Shown here: positions 54,060 through 62,955 of the stretch, piece after piece | Numbering within the stretch: position 1 is the stretch's first letter | How the letters are laid out: each line of letters begins with the position of its first letter | Assembly (NCBI GenBank): GCA_938045805.1 | Contig: CALIBL010000035.1 | Span: forward strand, 1 to 64,000 | From: an uncultured Rubripirellula sp. | GTDB taxonomy: Bacteria; Planctomycetota; Planctomycetia; Pirellulales; Pirellulaceae | DNA: 64,000 bases | Direction: 5' to 3' | The notes under the pieces: model-generated | Databases searched by the model: none | Seen by the model: the letters and a program-made list of their open reading frames with translations, nothing else | Told to the model about the DNA's origin: nothing | Position numbers and translations under genes: made by a program

Positions 54060-56495
54060 TCACTCCGATACAACTTGAATCTTATTCCAATACGCCCACT
54101 CGTTATGCCAATCATTCGCTACATTTTCAATGGAAAGACTAATGGCCTGTCCCGCGTAACGACTCAGGTCAACAGTTAAATTTAACCATTCATCTGATTG
54201 AACCGTGGCAGAACTGATTACTTGCTCAGCGAGTAATTCTTGATTCGCTTTGACACGCAACAGCCAATCTCCATGAGGATGATGAGACACACGAAGCCGA
54301 AGAGAAGTCTGCTTACCAGTAGGAACCTGAACACGTCTCTTACTGATAACACAGGGGGTCTTTCGATCCTGTGGGTGAGTTTGCACGGCTGTTTGATTTC
54401 TAAACGAAGCATGCTTGACCACCCCGCCTTCCCCGACGGACGCAACTTTTAGCCCCGACATCAAACTCTGAACGGCTTGATTCCATGCGACTGTCCGCTG
54501 AGCTTCTCCCAACGACGAAGGATCCAAATCACCCGTCACCAAGCGACGAGCGACAAACTCTTGGATCTGCGGAATTTTACCGCCGACTGCGAGTGCGAGC
54601 GATTGCTCTGGATGCTCTGGAACCATCGGCTCCAAAGCAAACCAATACATCCGCGGGAGATTATTGTCGCTGACATCCTCTTCGTGAGAAATCAGACCCT
54701 TGAGTACGTTCCATCGTTGCGCGTACTGAAGACGCTGAACCGCAGAGGCTAAGTACAATCTGACAATTGGAGATTCGTCCTCTGCAGCCATGCTAGAGAA
54801 TCGATAGAGCAACTCCTGATCGAGTTCTATCCCTGTGTGTGAATTTGGCTGAAAAGCATTGCAGCCACTCTCATCTGTAATCAGCTGAATACTCCATGCT
54901 CGGATATACGGGTCAGCGTGTTCAAGAAAACCCCTCAAATTCTGCTCACTCAGGCCTCCAGTTACGTGTAGAGCCCAGAAAGCTCTCAGCCTACGAGCTG
55001 AGGTCGACGCCTCTTCTAGTTGTCGTTTCAACAAACCATGAACAAGTTCACGATCCAAACGTCCGGAGACGGCTCGATACTGCAAAAGAGTCCTTGCCTG
55101 CCTGACATACCAATCGTTGGCATGCTTCTGCAGTTCAACCAACTCTGCGTCACTGGCATCTCTCAAGTTTGGGCGAGATCCAACCTGATGTCCTGTCGGC
55201 ATCACTCGGTAAACTCTCCCGCTATTGGGAAACTTGACAGCGTTCCCACAGACATCCTGATCATGCCAATCGAGCAGATAGACTCCACCTTCGGGGCCAA
55301 TCTCAACACTGAACCCGACCCAAGCCAAATCGTTTGTGGGCATGAAGTCATTACCATGTTTTCCGATATAGCTTGAGCCACTGGGAACCATGATGTCAGT
55401 CAACACAGCATGTTCATGAATGTTGCACATGAACAAGCGATCGCGATACTGCTTCGGAAACGTATCGGCTAGATAAAACCTCGCACCGCCGTGCGCGGAG
55501 AGATGACTGTGATCTCGGATCGTCTTGATGTCATCGTAGACGTACGGGTTCACATGTGGCCGGCTCTGCTTGTGGTAGGTCCCCCCCTGAACAACATGAA
55601 AAAGATGAGGGATCACACAGCACGTTGCAAATCCCTGACCATGATCGTTGAAATCAAATCCCCAAGGATTGGAGAGTCCTCGAGCAAAAATCTCAAAAGT
55701 GCCTCGGACAGGATGGTAACGCCAGATGCCGCCATCGATGAACTGCCGCTTAGAATCACCATCTCCCGGCTTCCCTACTCTTGATTCAGTGAACACACCA
55801 TGGCAACCGTAAAGCCATCCGTCGGGTCCCCAAATAAAACTATTCAGCGTCTCATGACGGTCATTGATTCCCCAACCGTCCAATAGGACCTGTGGCGGTC
55901 CATCTGGAACATCATCTCCATCCTTGTCTGGGATGAAGGTTAAATGAGGTGGCGAACCGACAAAGACTCCACCAAAACCGCATGCTAACCCCGACGTGAA
56001 AGTGAGTTCATCCGTGAAAGTTTTCTTTTTATCAAACACGCCGTCTCCATCAGTATCCTCCAATATCTGAATCCGACTCACTCGATCGTCGGTGTGCTGC
56101 CGCCGCGTCTGATAATTAAAATTCTCGGCGATCCACATTCTGCCTCGATCATCAAAACAAAATGCAATCGGCTCTGCGATATCGGGTTCCGAGGCAAAGA
56201 CCGAGACTTCAAACCCATCCGGTATCGACATCTTCCCAACCGCCTCAGACGGACTCAGGAACGGAGCGTCACTATCACGATGCTGCTTCTTCGGTAGCAG
56301 ATTCACTCCGTCTTCCGCCTGCACCACCACGGCTGCGAAGCTATGGACCAACATCAATACGATCACCAGCACGAAAGACGTTCTTTCTTTCCAGATCAGA
56401 TGACGAACAACTCTGTTCATGCACTGTTGGAAAACAGGACTCGACTGGTCACTGAACAACTCCATCTCTCTCCCTCTCGGTGAATCCTTACTCAT
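54060..56495 (-). CDS. PVC-type membrane-bound dehydrogenase (TIGR02604-like)
   Basis: The 811-residue protein has a hydrophobic anchor or signal (about residues 38-60) followed by a beta-propeller dehydrogenase core typical of the PVC group (MSIPDGFEVSVFASEPDIAE; CFDDRGRMWIAENFNYQTR; LEDTDGDGVFDKKKTFTDEL; WGPDGWLYGCHGVFTESRVG). HEAT-like helices lie at about 470-680, and a C-terminal beta domain ends the protein. Unlike most relatives, it does not end in a CxxCH haem domain; that part is encoded by the gene immediately upstream. ATG 56495 overlaps that gene's stop by four bases. It probably oxidises a sugar or alcohol outside the cytoplasm. Confidence 0.9.
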   Translation of the reverse strand: MSKDSPRGREMELFSDQSSPVFQQCMNRVVRHLIWKERTSFVLVIVLMLVHSFAAVVVQAEDGVNLLPKKQHRDSDAPFLSPSEAVGKMSIPDGFEVSVFASEPDIAEPIAFCFDDRGRMWIAENFNYQTRRQHTDDRVSRIQILEDTDGDGVFDKKKTFTDELTFTSGLACGFGGVFVGSPPHLTFIPDKDGDDVPDGPPQVLLDGWGINDRHETLNSFIWGPDGWLYGCHGVFTESRVGKPGDGDSKRQFIDGGIWRYHPVRGTFEIFARGLSNPWGFDFNDHGQGFATCCVIPHLFHVVQGGTYHKQSRPHVNPYVYDDIKTIRDHSHLSAHGGARFYLADTFPKQYRDRLFMCNIHEHAVLTDIMVPSGSSYIGKHGNDFMPTNDLAWVGFSVEIGPEGGVYLLDWHDQDVCGNAVKFPNSGRVYRVMPTGHQVGSRPNLRDASDAELVELQKHANDWYVRQARTLLQYRAVSGRLDRELVHGLLKRQLEEASTSARRLRAFWALHVTGGLSEQNLRGFLEHADPYIRAWSIQLITDESGCNAFQPNSHTGIELDQELLYRFSSMAAEDESPIVRLYLASAVQRLQYAQRWNVLKGLISHEEDVSDNNLPRMYWFALEPMVPEHPEQSLALAVGGKIPQIQEFVARRLVTGDLDPSSLGEAQRTVAWNQAVQSLMSGLKVASVGEGGVVKHASFRNQTAVQTHPQDRKTPCVISKRRVQVPTGKQTSLRLRVSHHPHGDWLLRVKANQELLAEQVISSATVQSDEWLNLTVDLSRYAGQAISLSIENVANDWHNEWAYWNKIQVVSE

Positions 56496-57682
56496 TGATC
56501 CATCTCCACTTGTTGAGTCGTTCGAAGGTACTTAATCAGATCCAAAACTTCCTCAGGCGTCATCTGATCCAGCTGGCCCTCGGGCATCATCGACTTTGGA
56601 GAGATTTTTCGCTGCTCAATATCCTCTTTCGCAATCACGACACGCGGCTGCTCGGGTGTCTTCAAGACAATCCTTCTTGCATCTTCCTCTGCCAGAACAC
56701 CATTTACAGAACGTCCATCAACGGTAAGAACCGACACGGTTCGATACGCATCCGGCACGTCGTAGCTAGGATCAACACTATTGAGGAGGATGTAGTCGAG
56801 ATTTGCACGATTGGAACCGGTTAGATCTGGCCCCACTTTTCCACCGGCCCCATAGAGCATGTGACAAGCTGCACATGTTTTTTCGTACACGGCACGACCA
56901 CGAGCAGCACTCGCTGTGGCCAATGCATCCGGATTGCATAATGCCTTGTACTTCGCCAGCACTTTTGTCCGATCCTGAGCAACTTCCCGAACCTCACCGA
57001 AGACATCGATGAATGGTTCCCCCAGCAAATCGGTCAAAGATCGTGCCACCTGTGCGGGGATTGCTCCCCGCTCAATCCGCTGACTCTTCAAGGCGTTCAG
57101 CAGCAGTTCTGCGTACACCTTTCGCGAAGCAAGGGTTTCGATCACGGCTCGCTGTTGCTGAGAGTTGAAGTCCGAATAGCGATCAAGAAGCAATTGACTC
57201 GCTTTTTTATTCTCGACGATTGCAACTCCTCTGATTGCATCGACTGTCATTCCTGGCTCATCCATCAGTTGAACCAACAATTCGGATGCCTCACGATTCT
57301 GTTGATTCAATAACCGACCCAGTGCGTCTCGCCGTGCATCAACCGGAAGCGATCGATCCAGAACGTCGTTCAAAGCTTTCTCGACCGCGGCCTGATCTCC
57401 AAAAACCTGCGACAACGCGGCCGCGCGCTCGCGAACCCGCGCATCGTCACTCCGGCTCAACTTCTCGTAGAGTGACCCCCACGACTCAGGCGGCACGACA
57501 TCTCGCCTCCCCTCCAGCCCACTCAACATCCCCTTCATTAGAGATACCTGGACCGCTGGATCATCCGATGCTCGGATGGTCCGAATCAACACTTGGAAAA
57601 TCTGCTGTTCATCAGCGGATACCCGTGCAGGCCGCAACATTGCAACGATACCGATGCAGAAAAAAAACCTCACCCATTTCAT
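56492..57682 (-). CDS. Exported haem-binding protein (TIGR02603-like)
   Basis: The 396-residue protein has a signal peptide (about 1-23, ending RVSADEQ). A helical HEAT-like middle follows, then a C-terminal c-type haem domain with CAACH near residues 270-274 (KTCAACHMLYGAGGKVGPDL). The planctomycete haem-domain sequence continues NRANLDYILLNSVDPSY, IVLKTPEQPRVVIAKEDIE, and the methionine-bearing SPKSMMPEGQL. It is the electron-accepting module usually fused to the dehydrogenase encoded next to it; here it is a separate gene with a four-base overlap. Confidence 0.92.
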   Translation of the reverse strand: MKWVRFFFCIGIVAMLRPARVSADEQQIFQVLIRTIRASDDPAVQVSLMKGMLSGLEGRRDVVPPESWGSLYEKLSRSDDARVRERAAALSQVFGDQAAVEKALNDVLDRSLPVDARRDALGRLLNQQNREASELLVQLMDEPGMTVDAIRGVAIVENKKASQLLLDRYSDFNSQQQRAVIETLASRKVYAELLLNALKSQRIERGAIPAQVARSLTDLLGEPFIDVFGEVREVAQDRTKVLAKYKALCNPDALATASAARGRAVYEKTCAACHMLYGAGGKVGPDLTGSNRANLDYILLNSVDPSYDVPDAYRTVSVLTVDGRSVNGVLAEEDARRIVLKTPEQPRVVIAKEDIEQRKISPKSMMPEGQLDQMTPEEVLDLIKYLRTTQQVEMDQ

Positions 57683-57826
57683 GATTTTACTACCTCGAAA
57701 TCCCTAAAACGGATTGAACTTGCGAAGAAAAGGTGTCAAGCAACTAGCCACTATTGTGGGCATCGCCTCCCCGCCTCGACAGTCTACACCTACTTTAACC
57801 ACGAGCGGAAACCACAATGGAATGAA

Positions 57827-59302
57827 CTAGGCAATCCAATCTTGAATGACCTTGCCACCAACATCCGTCAAACGAAAATCACGACCTTGGAAGCGATACG
57901 TGAGTTTCAAATGATCGAGCCCAAATTGATGCAGCATGGTGGCATGTAAATCGTTGACGTGTACGGGGTTTTCCTCAACATTCCACCCAATTTCATCTGT
58001 CTTGCCGTAAGTTTTACCACCCTTAAGCCCACCCCCCGCAAGCAGCATCGTGTAGGCAAAAGGATGATGGTCACGCCCTGTGTTCGCTGCCCGACCCGCT
58101 CGATTCTCACCGAGCGGCGTTCGACCAAATTCACTCCCCCAAACCACCATCGTCGAATCTAACATCCCTCGCTGCTTCAAGTCTTTTATCAGGGCTGCTA
58201 TCGGCTGATCGACACACTCCGCATTATGACCGAGGTGAAAATCAAGCTCGCTGTGCTGATCCCATGAAGCATGAATGATATTGATGAATCGTACACCACG
58301 TTCCACCATTCGCCTGGCTAGAAGGCAGTTTTTCGCAAAGGTGTCGTAGGTCTTCAAATGCCCCAGTGACCCTCGCCACACTTTTTCTGGCTCGGGACGA
58401 CCAACCCCGTACTCATCGAGCGTCTTCTGAGACTCACTTGATAAATCAATTAGTTCAGGAGCGGCTGCTTGCATTCGGCTAGCGAGTTCAAAGTTTGCAA
58501 TGCGACTTGCAATCTCTGGATCGTGGACCTCTTGATAGCGACGGTGATTCGCGGATGACAAAGCATCCAAACCTGCTCGCTGCAACTCCTCAGGTAGGCC
58601 GTTCGGATTCTGCAAGTTCAGAACGGGTTCCCCTTGATTACGAAACAACACACCGCCATAAGAGGATGGCAAAAATCCACTCTGATAGAGCGTTGCACCG
58701 CCACTGCTACCCCGGCCCGCAGTCAAAACTACATAACCTGGCAAGTCTTTGGATTCACTACCAAGTCCGTAATGAATCCACGAGCCCATCGCCGGCATCC
58801 CAAACCGAGAAACGCCACACTGCATCAACAACTGGCCTGGGTGATGATTGAACTCATCACTGTGTAGGCTACGAACCATCAATAGATCGTCAGCAACACT
58901 CCCCAAATTCGGAAGCCAATCGGAAAACTCCATTCCTGATTGCCCGTGTTTTTTAAACTTTCTCGAAGATCCCATCAGCGTTGCTGAATCAGGCTTGATG
59001 AATGCAAACCTCGCCTTATCTAGCACTGACTTGGGTAGCTTTTGTCCGTGCAGTTCATTTAGCTTGGGTTTCGGGTCAAAGAGATCAAGCTGGGACGGTG
59101 CTCCGGCCATGTAAATAAAAATGCATGCTTTTGCTTTTGCATCAAAGTGCGGCGGGCGGACGGTTCCACTCGGTGAATCGATTGCGTTCTCAGCCCTCAA
59201 CAGACCTTCATCGGTGAGCATCGAACCGAGGGCCATCCCACCCAAACCACTCGCCGTTGTCGTCAAAAACTCACGACGCTGCTTCATCTGCTGGTGATTC
59301 AT
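57827..59302 (-). CDS. DUF1501 Tat-exported protein
   Basis: The 491-residue protein begins with a twin-arginine signal (KQRREFLTTTASGLGGMAL) and shows the DUF1501 pattern: KACIFIYMAGAPSQLDLFDPKP, VRSLHSDEFNHHPGQLLMQ, MGSWIHYGLGSES, and VWGSEFGRTPLGEN. DUF1501 resembles alkaline phosphatase/sulfatase-fold proteins, but the function is unknown. It follows a DUF1549/DUF1553 gene by 75 bp, the standard planctomycete pairing. ATG 59302 is used; an extension to 59338 is possible. Confidence 0.94.
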   Translation of the reverse strand: MNHQQMKQRREFLTTTASGLGGMALGSMLTDEGLLRAENAIDSPSGTVRPPHFDAKAKACIFIYMAGAPSQLDLFDPKPKLNELHGQKLPKSVLDKARFAFIKPDSATLMGSSRKFKKHGQSGMEFSDWLPNLGSVADDLLMVRSLHSDEFNHHPGQLLMQCGVSRFGMPAMGSWIHYGLGSESKDLPGYVVLTAGRGSSGGATLYQSGFLPSSYGGVLFRNQGEPVLNLQNPNGLPEELQRAGLDALSSANHRRYQEVHDPEIASRIANFELASRMQAAAPELIDLSSESQKTLDEYGVGRPEPEKVWRGSLGHLKTYDTFAKNCLLARRMVERGVRFINIIHASWDQHSELDFHLGHNAECVDQPIAALIKDLKQRGMLDSTMVVWGSEFGRTPLGENRAGRAANTGRDHHPFAYTMLLAGGGLKGGKTYGKTDEIGWNVEENPVHVNDLHATMLHQFGLDHLKLTYRFQGRDFRLTDVGGKVIQDWIA

Positions 59303-59377
59303 ACTTGCTAAAAAATCTCGAGTAACACTTTTGGGCAACTCAACGCTTCACAATTTGCCCCAAGGAGGATCCACGCC

Positions 59378-62300
59378 TCATTCTCGGGTGAGAAATTCGT
59401 CAAGATTCAAAATCATTCTGACGGTTGCCACCCACGCGGCATTCTCAACCGCATCCACGGACACTACTCCATGTCCTTCGATCATTGCCTCCGCTTCCTC
59501 CCGGTGGTTCGCGTACCAAGATCGACTCACATCCAGGAGGCTTTGGAAATCATCAACTTCGTCCGCCTCTGGTATTCTCGCAACACACAAACTCATGGCA
59601 TGACGAATTCTTTGCCGATCGTCCTGCAGTGAGTCCTCATTGAGAAGCCGAGCGGCCAAAGCCTGAGCAGCTTCCACAAACGTCGCGTTATTGAGAGTCA
59701 CCAGCGCTCCGATCGGCGTATTACTTCGATCCCGCTGAACGTTCGCCACATTTGAATCAGGGCAGTCGAAGGTAATCAGATTGGGATGCGGGGCGGTACG
59801 CTTGAAGTAGGTGTAGAGCCCCCTACGATACCGATCCTCCCCAGAACTCACATTCCATTTGAAACTGCTGTTGTAGGTGAGGTCCGTCACGCTCGGAGGG
59901 ATTGGCGGAAAGACACTCGGACCGCCAACTTTGTCAGAAAGAAGGCCGCTCACGGCCAGCGAAATGTCTCGTATGATTTCAGCTTCAACTCGAAACCGGT
60001 TCTGTCGATGCAGCAACCGATTACTCGGATCGACCTGCACCAGTTCCGGACGGTGAATTGATGCCTGCTGGTAAGTTGCTGACATCACGATGTACTTGAT
60101 TAACCGCTTCCTGGACCAGCCTTCGCCAATCAGTTTGGAAGCCAAGTGATCAAGCAATTTCGGGTGAGACGGTGAATCCCCTCGCACCCCAAAATCATTC
60201 ATCGTCGGCACAATTCCAGCCCCGAATAGGTGATACCACACATGGTTTGCCGATACTCGAGGAACAAGTGGATTCTCATCGCTCACTAACCACTGGGCAA
60301 GGTCCAAACGATCGGTGGCGGACTTACCCTCTCGAGATACAATTTCTGGCAAAGTCGCGAACGTTCCTGTACTGACTTTCTCCTGAGGTTGTTTAAATTC
60401 ACCACGTCGCAAGACATGCGTCTGCCGAAGATCAGACTGCCGCTCACGAATCACTCGGACCTTCATCGCCTCTTGTGCTAAGTCTGCTTGCAGCTTTCCG
60501 ATTTCTTTTTCGAGTTTTTTACTCGCGGAATCCAGAGAAGCTTGATACCCAACAAGAGCGTCGATCGCTTGATCATCTTTTCTCTTGTCAATGATTATGC
60601 TGCGAATCTCTTTCGGAACGGTTGGACCTGTGGTCTGGCCGGTTAATAAATTGATGCGAAAGCGACCGATTGTGTGCTGTGTTCCATAGGTTTGGTTCAG
60701 AACGATCTGTAAAAAACGCTTGCCGTGTGCGATCGGACTCTCCAACGAAAACGTCGCGGAGTGCATGACACCGAACTGAGGCGAGATGGCCCATCCTGTT
60801 CCTTGCTTACCTGTCCCCTCCACCCCATCAATCGCGTCAACCACTGGCCATCCATCCTGCGAGAAGTCTGCTGAAGCACCTGCAAAGGCCTGCTTCAAAT
60901 CCAAGTTCCACTCGGGACCATCTGAAGCGTACATCCGAACTTCGTTCAAGACAAAGTTCCCGTGTTCGGTACGGCCCGGGCCGTTCTGCCCAAGAGATTC
61001 GTGTGGAAAAACGTGCAACTGCAAGCCCGTCACAAGATCAACATCAACCTCACCTTCAATCGTGTATTTTGCTGATTCGGGATTCGCGCCTTCGGCCAAG
61101 TAGGAACCGTCATCCAACTTCGTAAACACCACACCCTCTGGACCCGTGATACGCAACACGTTCAGAGAATGCTCTTTGACCTCATCTTCGAGTTCATCAA
61201 GCACACGACGAGTGATGTCTGGAAACCACTCGTCCTTCGATCTCGCAAGCTCATCCCGCCGCTGCTTCAACTGTTGTTGAGTTGATCGCAGACGTTCCTC
61301 AAGGGATTTATATGAGGCAGGATCTTTAGGAATCTCAACATTCACCTCGTCTCCATTATTGAAGTAAGCGAAAAGCTGATAGTATTCCTTGTGGGAAATC
61401 TGGTCGTACTTGTGCGAATGACACCTCGCACATCCAACACTCAGTCCTAACCAAACAGTTCCAAGTGTTTCTGTTCGATCCATGACTGCAGCGACTCGCC
61501 ATTGCTCACGATCTGTTCCGCCCTCCGTATTCGTCAATGTCTGACGGTGAAAGGCGGTGGCAAGCGTTGCATCTGAAGCATCTCCGGAGAGCATATCACC
61601 AGCGAGTTGCTGAATCGTGAATTGATCAAATGGCAAATCCTCGTTGATCGCATTGATCACCCAATCTCGATACTTCCAGGCATCCGGCCGATTGTTGTCT
61701 TTTTCATATCCATCGGAGTCTGCGTAGCGAGCCTTATCCAGCCAGTGCCTTCCCCAACGCTCCCCAAAATGCTTCGACGACAATAACCGGTCCACCAATT
61801 GCTCGTAAGCGGATGCCGAATGATCGGCGAGGAAGGCTGCCACATCCTCGGGACTCGGAGGCAAGCCAATCAAATCATAGTGAAGACGCTTGATCAAAGT
61901 TGCCGGATTAGCAACCGGCGATGGTTTGATCTCAGCTTGCTCAAGACGCGACAGGACGAAATGGTCCAACTCCACTTTGGGCCACGTCACATCTTCCAAA
62001 ACCGGTACTTCACCGGAATCAAGAGCAGCATAGGCCCAGTGGACATCCCACTTCGCCCCCGATTCAATCCACCGTTCCAACATTTCGACCTCGGCCTCAC
62101 TGAGCCGATCACCTTCGGGAGGCATTTGCAAATCTGGATCGCGCGACAGGACACGATGCATCAACTCGCTCTCTGAAGCTTTACCGCGGATAATTGGATG
62201 CTTACCGGAATCCGCTTGGGCCAGAGCTGCTTCAACGCGATGGAACTGCACTCCACCTTCAGACTGATCAGGACCGTGACAGACAAGACAATGCTTGGCA

Positions 62301-62623
62301 AAGATTGGCTGTATGTCGCGAGCAAATCGCACTTGCGTTGAGGAATCATCTTCTGCGAAGGAAAACGGCGACGTGTAAAATCCATTGATTAAGCAATAGA
62401 GTAATACTGCTGCAGGTACTTTCATCTTCCAAAGGAAGCCAGCGCAGCGAGCACGTACATCAGTACCAATGGTTCGCCCCCTGAATTCAGAGTTGCGGAA
62501 CTTAGCACCAAACTTCGAACCGAACGTACTGAGTTTTCCAATCACCATTATTTTCTCTCTTCCCGTCAATCCATCCATGTTTGCCTCAGTCGACAGCTCA
62601 TCCATACTCAACAGGTTTTTCAT
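59378..62623 (-). CDS. Planctomycete cytochrome C / DUF1549-DUF1553 protein
   Basis: A large exported protein of up to 1081 residues. A hydrophobic signal (VPAAVLLYCLINGFY) is followed by the PSCyt1 haem motif CLVCHGPDQSEGG (near residue 112), DUF1549 (LSRLEQAEIKPSPVANPATL; RYADSDGYEKDNNRPDAWKY), a central concanavalin-like/LamG-like region (about 480-690), and DUF1553 (DLAQWLVSDENPLVPRVSAN; RVEAEIIRDISLAVSGLL). The start is uncertain: ATG 62623, ATG 62548 (good ribosome binding site) or ATG 62425 (shortest signal peptide). It pairs with the DUF1501 gene downstream. Confidence 0.92.
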   Translation of the reverse strand: MKNLLSMDELSTEANMDGLTGREKIMVIGKLSTFGSKFGAKFRNSEFRGRTIGTDVRARCAGFLWKMKVPAAVLLYCLINGFYTSPFSFAEDDSSTQVRFARDIQPIFAKHCLVCHGPDQSEGGVQFHRVEAALAQADSGKHPIIRGKASESELMHRVLSRDPDLQMPPEGDRLSEAEVEMLERWIESGAKWDVHWAYAALDSGEVPVLEDVTWPKVELDHFVLSRLEQAEIKPSPVANPATLIKRLHYDLIGLPPSPEDVAAFLADHSASAYEQLVDRLLSSKHFGERWGRHWLDKARYADSDGYEKDNNRPDAWKYRDWVINAINEDLPFDQFTIQQLAGDMLSGDASDATLATAFHRQTLTNTEGGTDREQWRVAAVMDRTETLGTVWLGLSVGCARCHSHKYDQISHKEYYQLFAYFNNGDEVNVEIPKDPASYKSLEERLRSTQQQLKQRRDELARSKDEWFPDITRRVLDELEDEVKEHSLNVLRITGPEGVVFTKLDDGSYLAEGANPESAKYTIEGEVDVDLVTGLQLHVFPHESLGQNGPGRTEHGNFVLNEVRMYASDGPEWNLDLKQAFAGASADFSQDGWPVVDAIDGVEGTGKQGTGWAISPQFGVMHSATFSLESPIAHGKRFLQIVLNQTYGTQHTIGRFRINLLTGQTTGPTVPKEIRSIIIDKRKDDQAIDALVGYQASLDSASKKLEKEIGKLQADLAQEAMKVRVIRERQSDLRQTHVLRRGEFKQPQEKVSTGTFATLPEIVSREGKSATDRLDLAQWLVSDENPLVPRVSANHVWYHLFGAGIVPTMNDFGVRGDSPSHPKLLDHLASKLIGEGWSRKRLIKYIVMSATYQQASIHRPELVQVDPSNRLLHRQNRFRVEAEIIRDISLAVSGLLSDKVGGPSVFPPIPPSVTDLTYNSSFKWNVSSGEDRYRRGLYTYFKRTAPHPNLITFDCPDSNVANVQRDRSNTPIGALVTLNNATFVEAAQALAARLLNEDSLQDDRQRIRHAMSLCVARIPEADEVDDFQSLLDVSRSWYANHREEAEAMIEGHGVVSVDAVENAAWVATVRMILNLDEFLTRE

Positions 62624-62955
62624 CACCTAAACGAACGCGATGCCGTAACGTGAGACTCCGCTCTGCAAAACGCTCACTGTTATAAAATACACCATCTCCG
62701 AACCCATCGCAGAAACGCGACGTACGTCACGCCCCTAAAACGTGATTGGCAACTCAAACATCCTCCGATTAGCGAGACGCTCCTCGGTGTCCATTCCAGT
62801 AGCTACCTCGCTCTCGCTGCACCAGACCTGTGACGAGTATAATTGACGCGGAAAGTTCCCCTTAGCGAGTCGTGGCCTCGAGAACACAACCGGCGATTTC
62901 CCATGAACGCTCAGTTTGCAGACGACGCACAAACAACAATGGATCCATTTATCTC
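62624..62955. other. Divergent intergenic gap, about 330 bp
   Basis: It lies between the minus-strand DUF1549/1553 gene and the plus-strand partial sulfatase, and should hold both promoters. No hairpin or recognisable site was seen. Confidence 0.5.
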
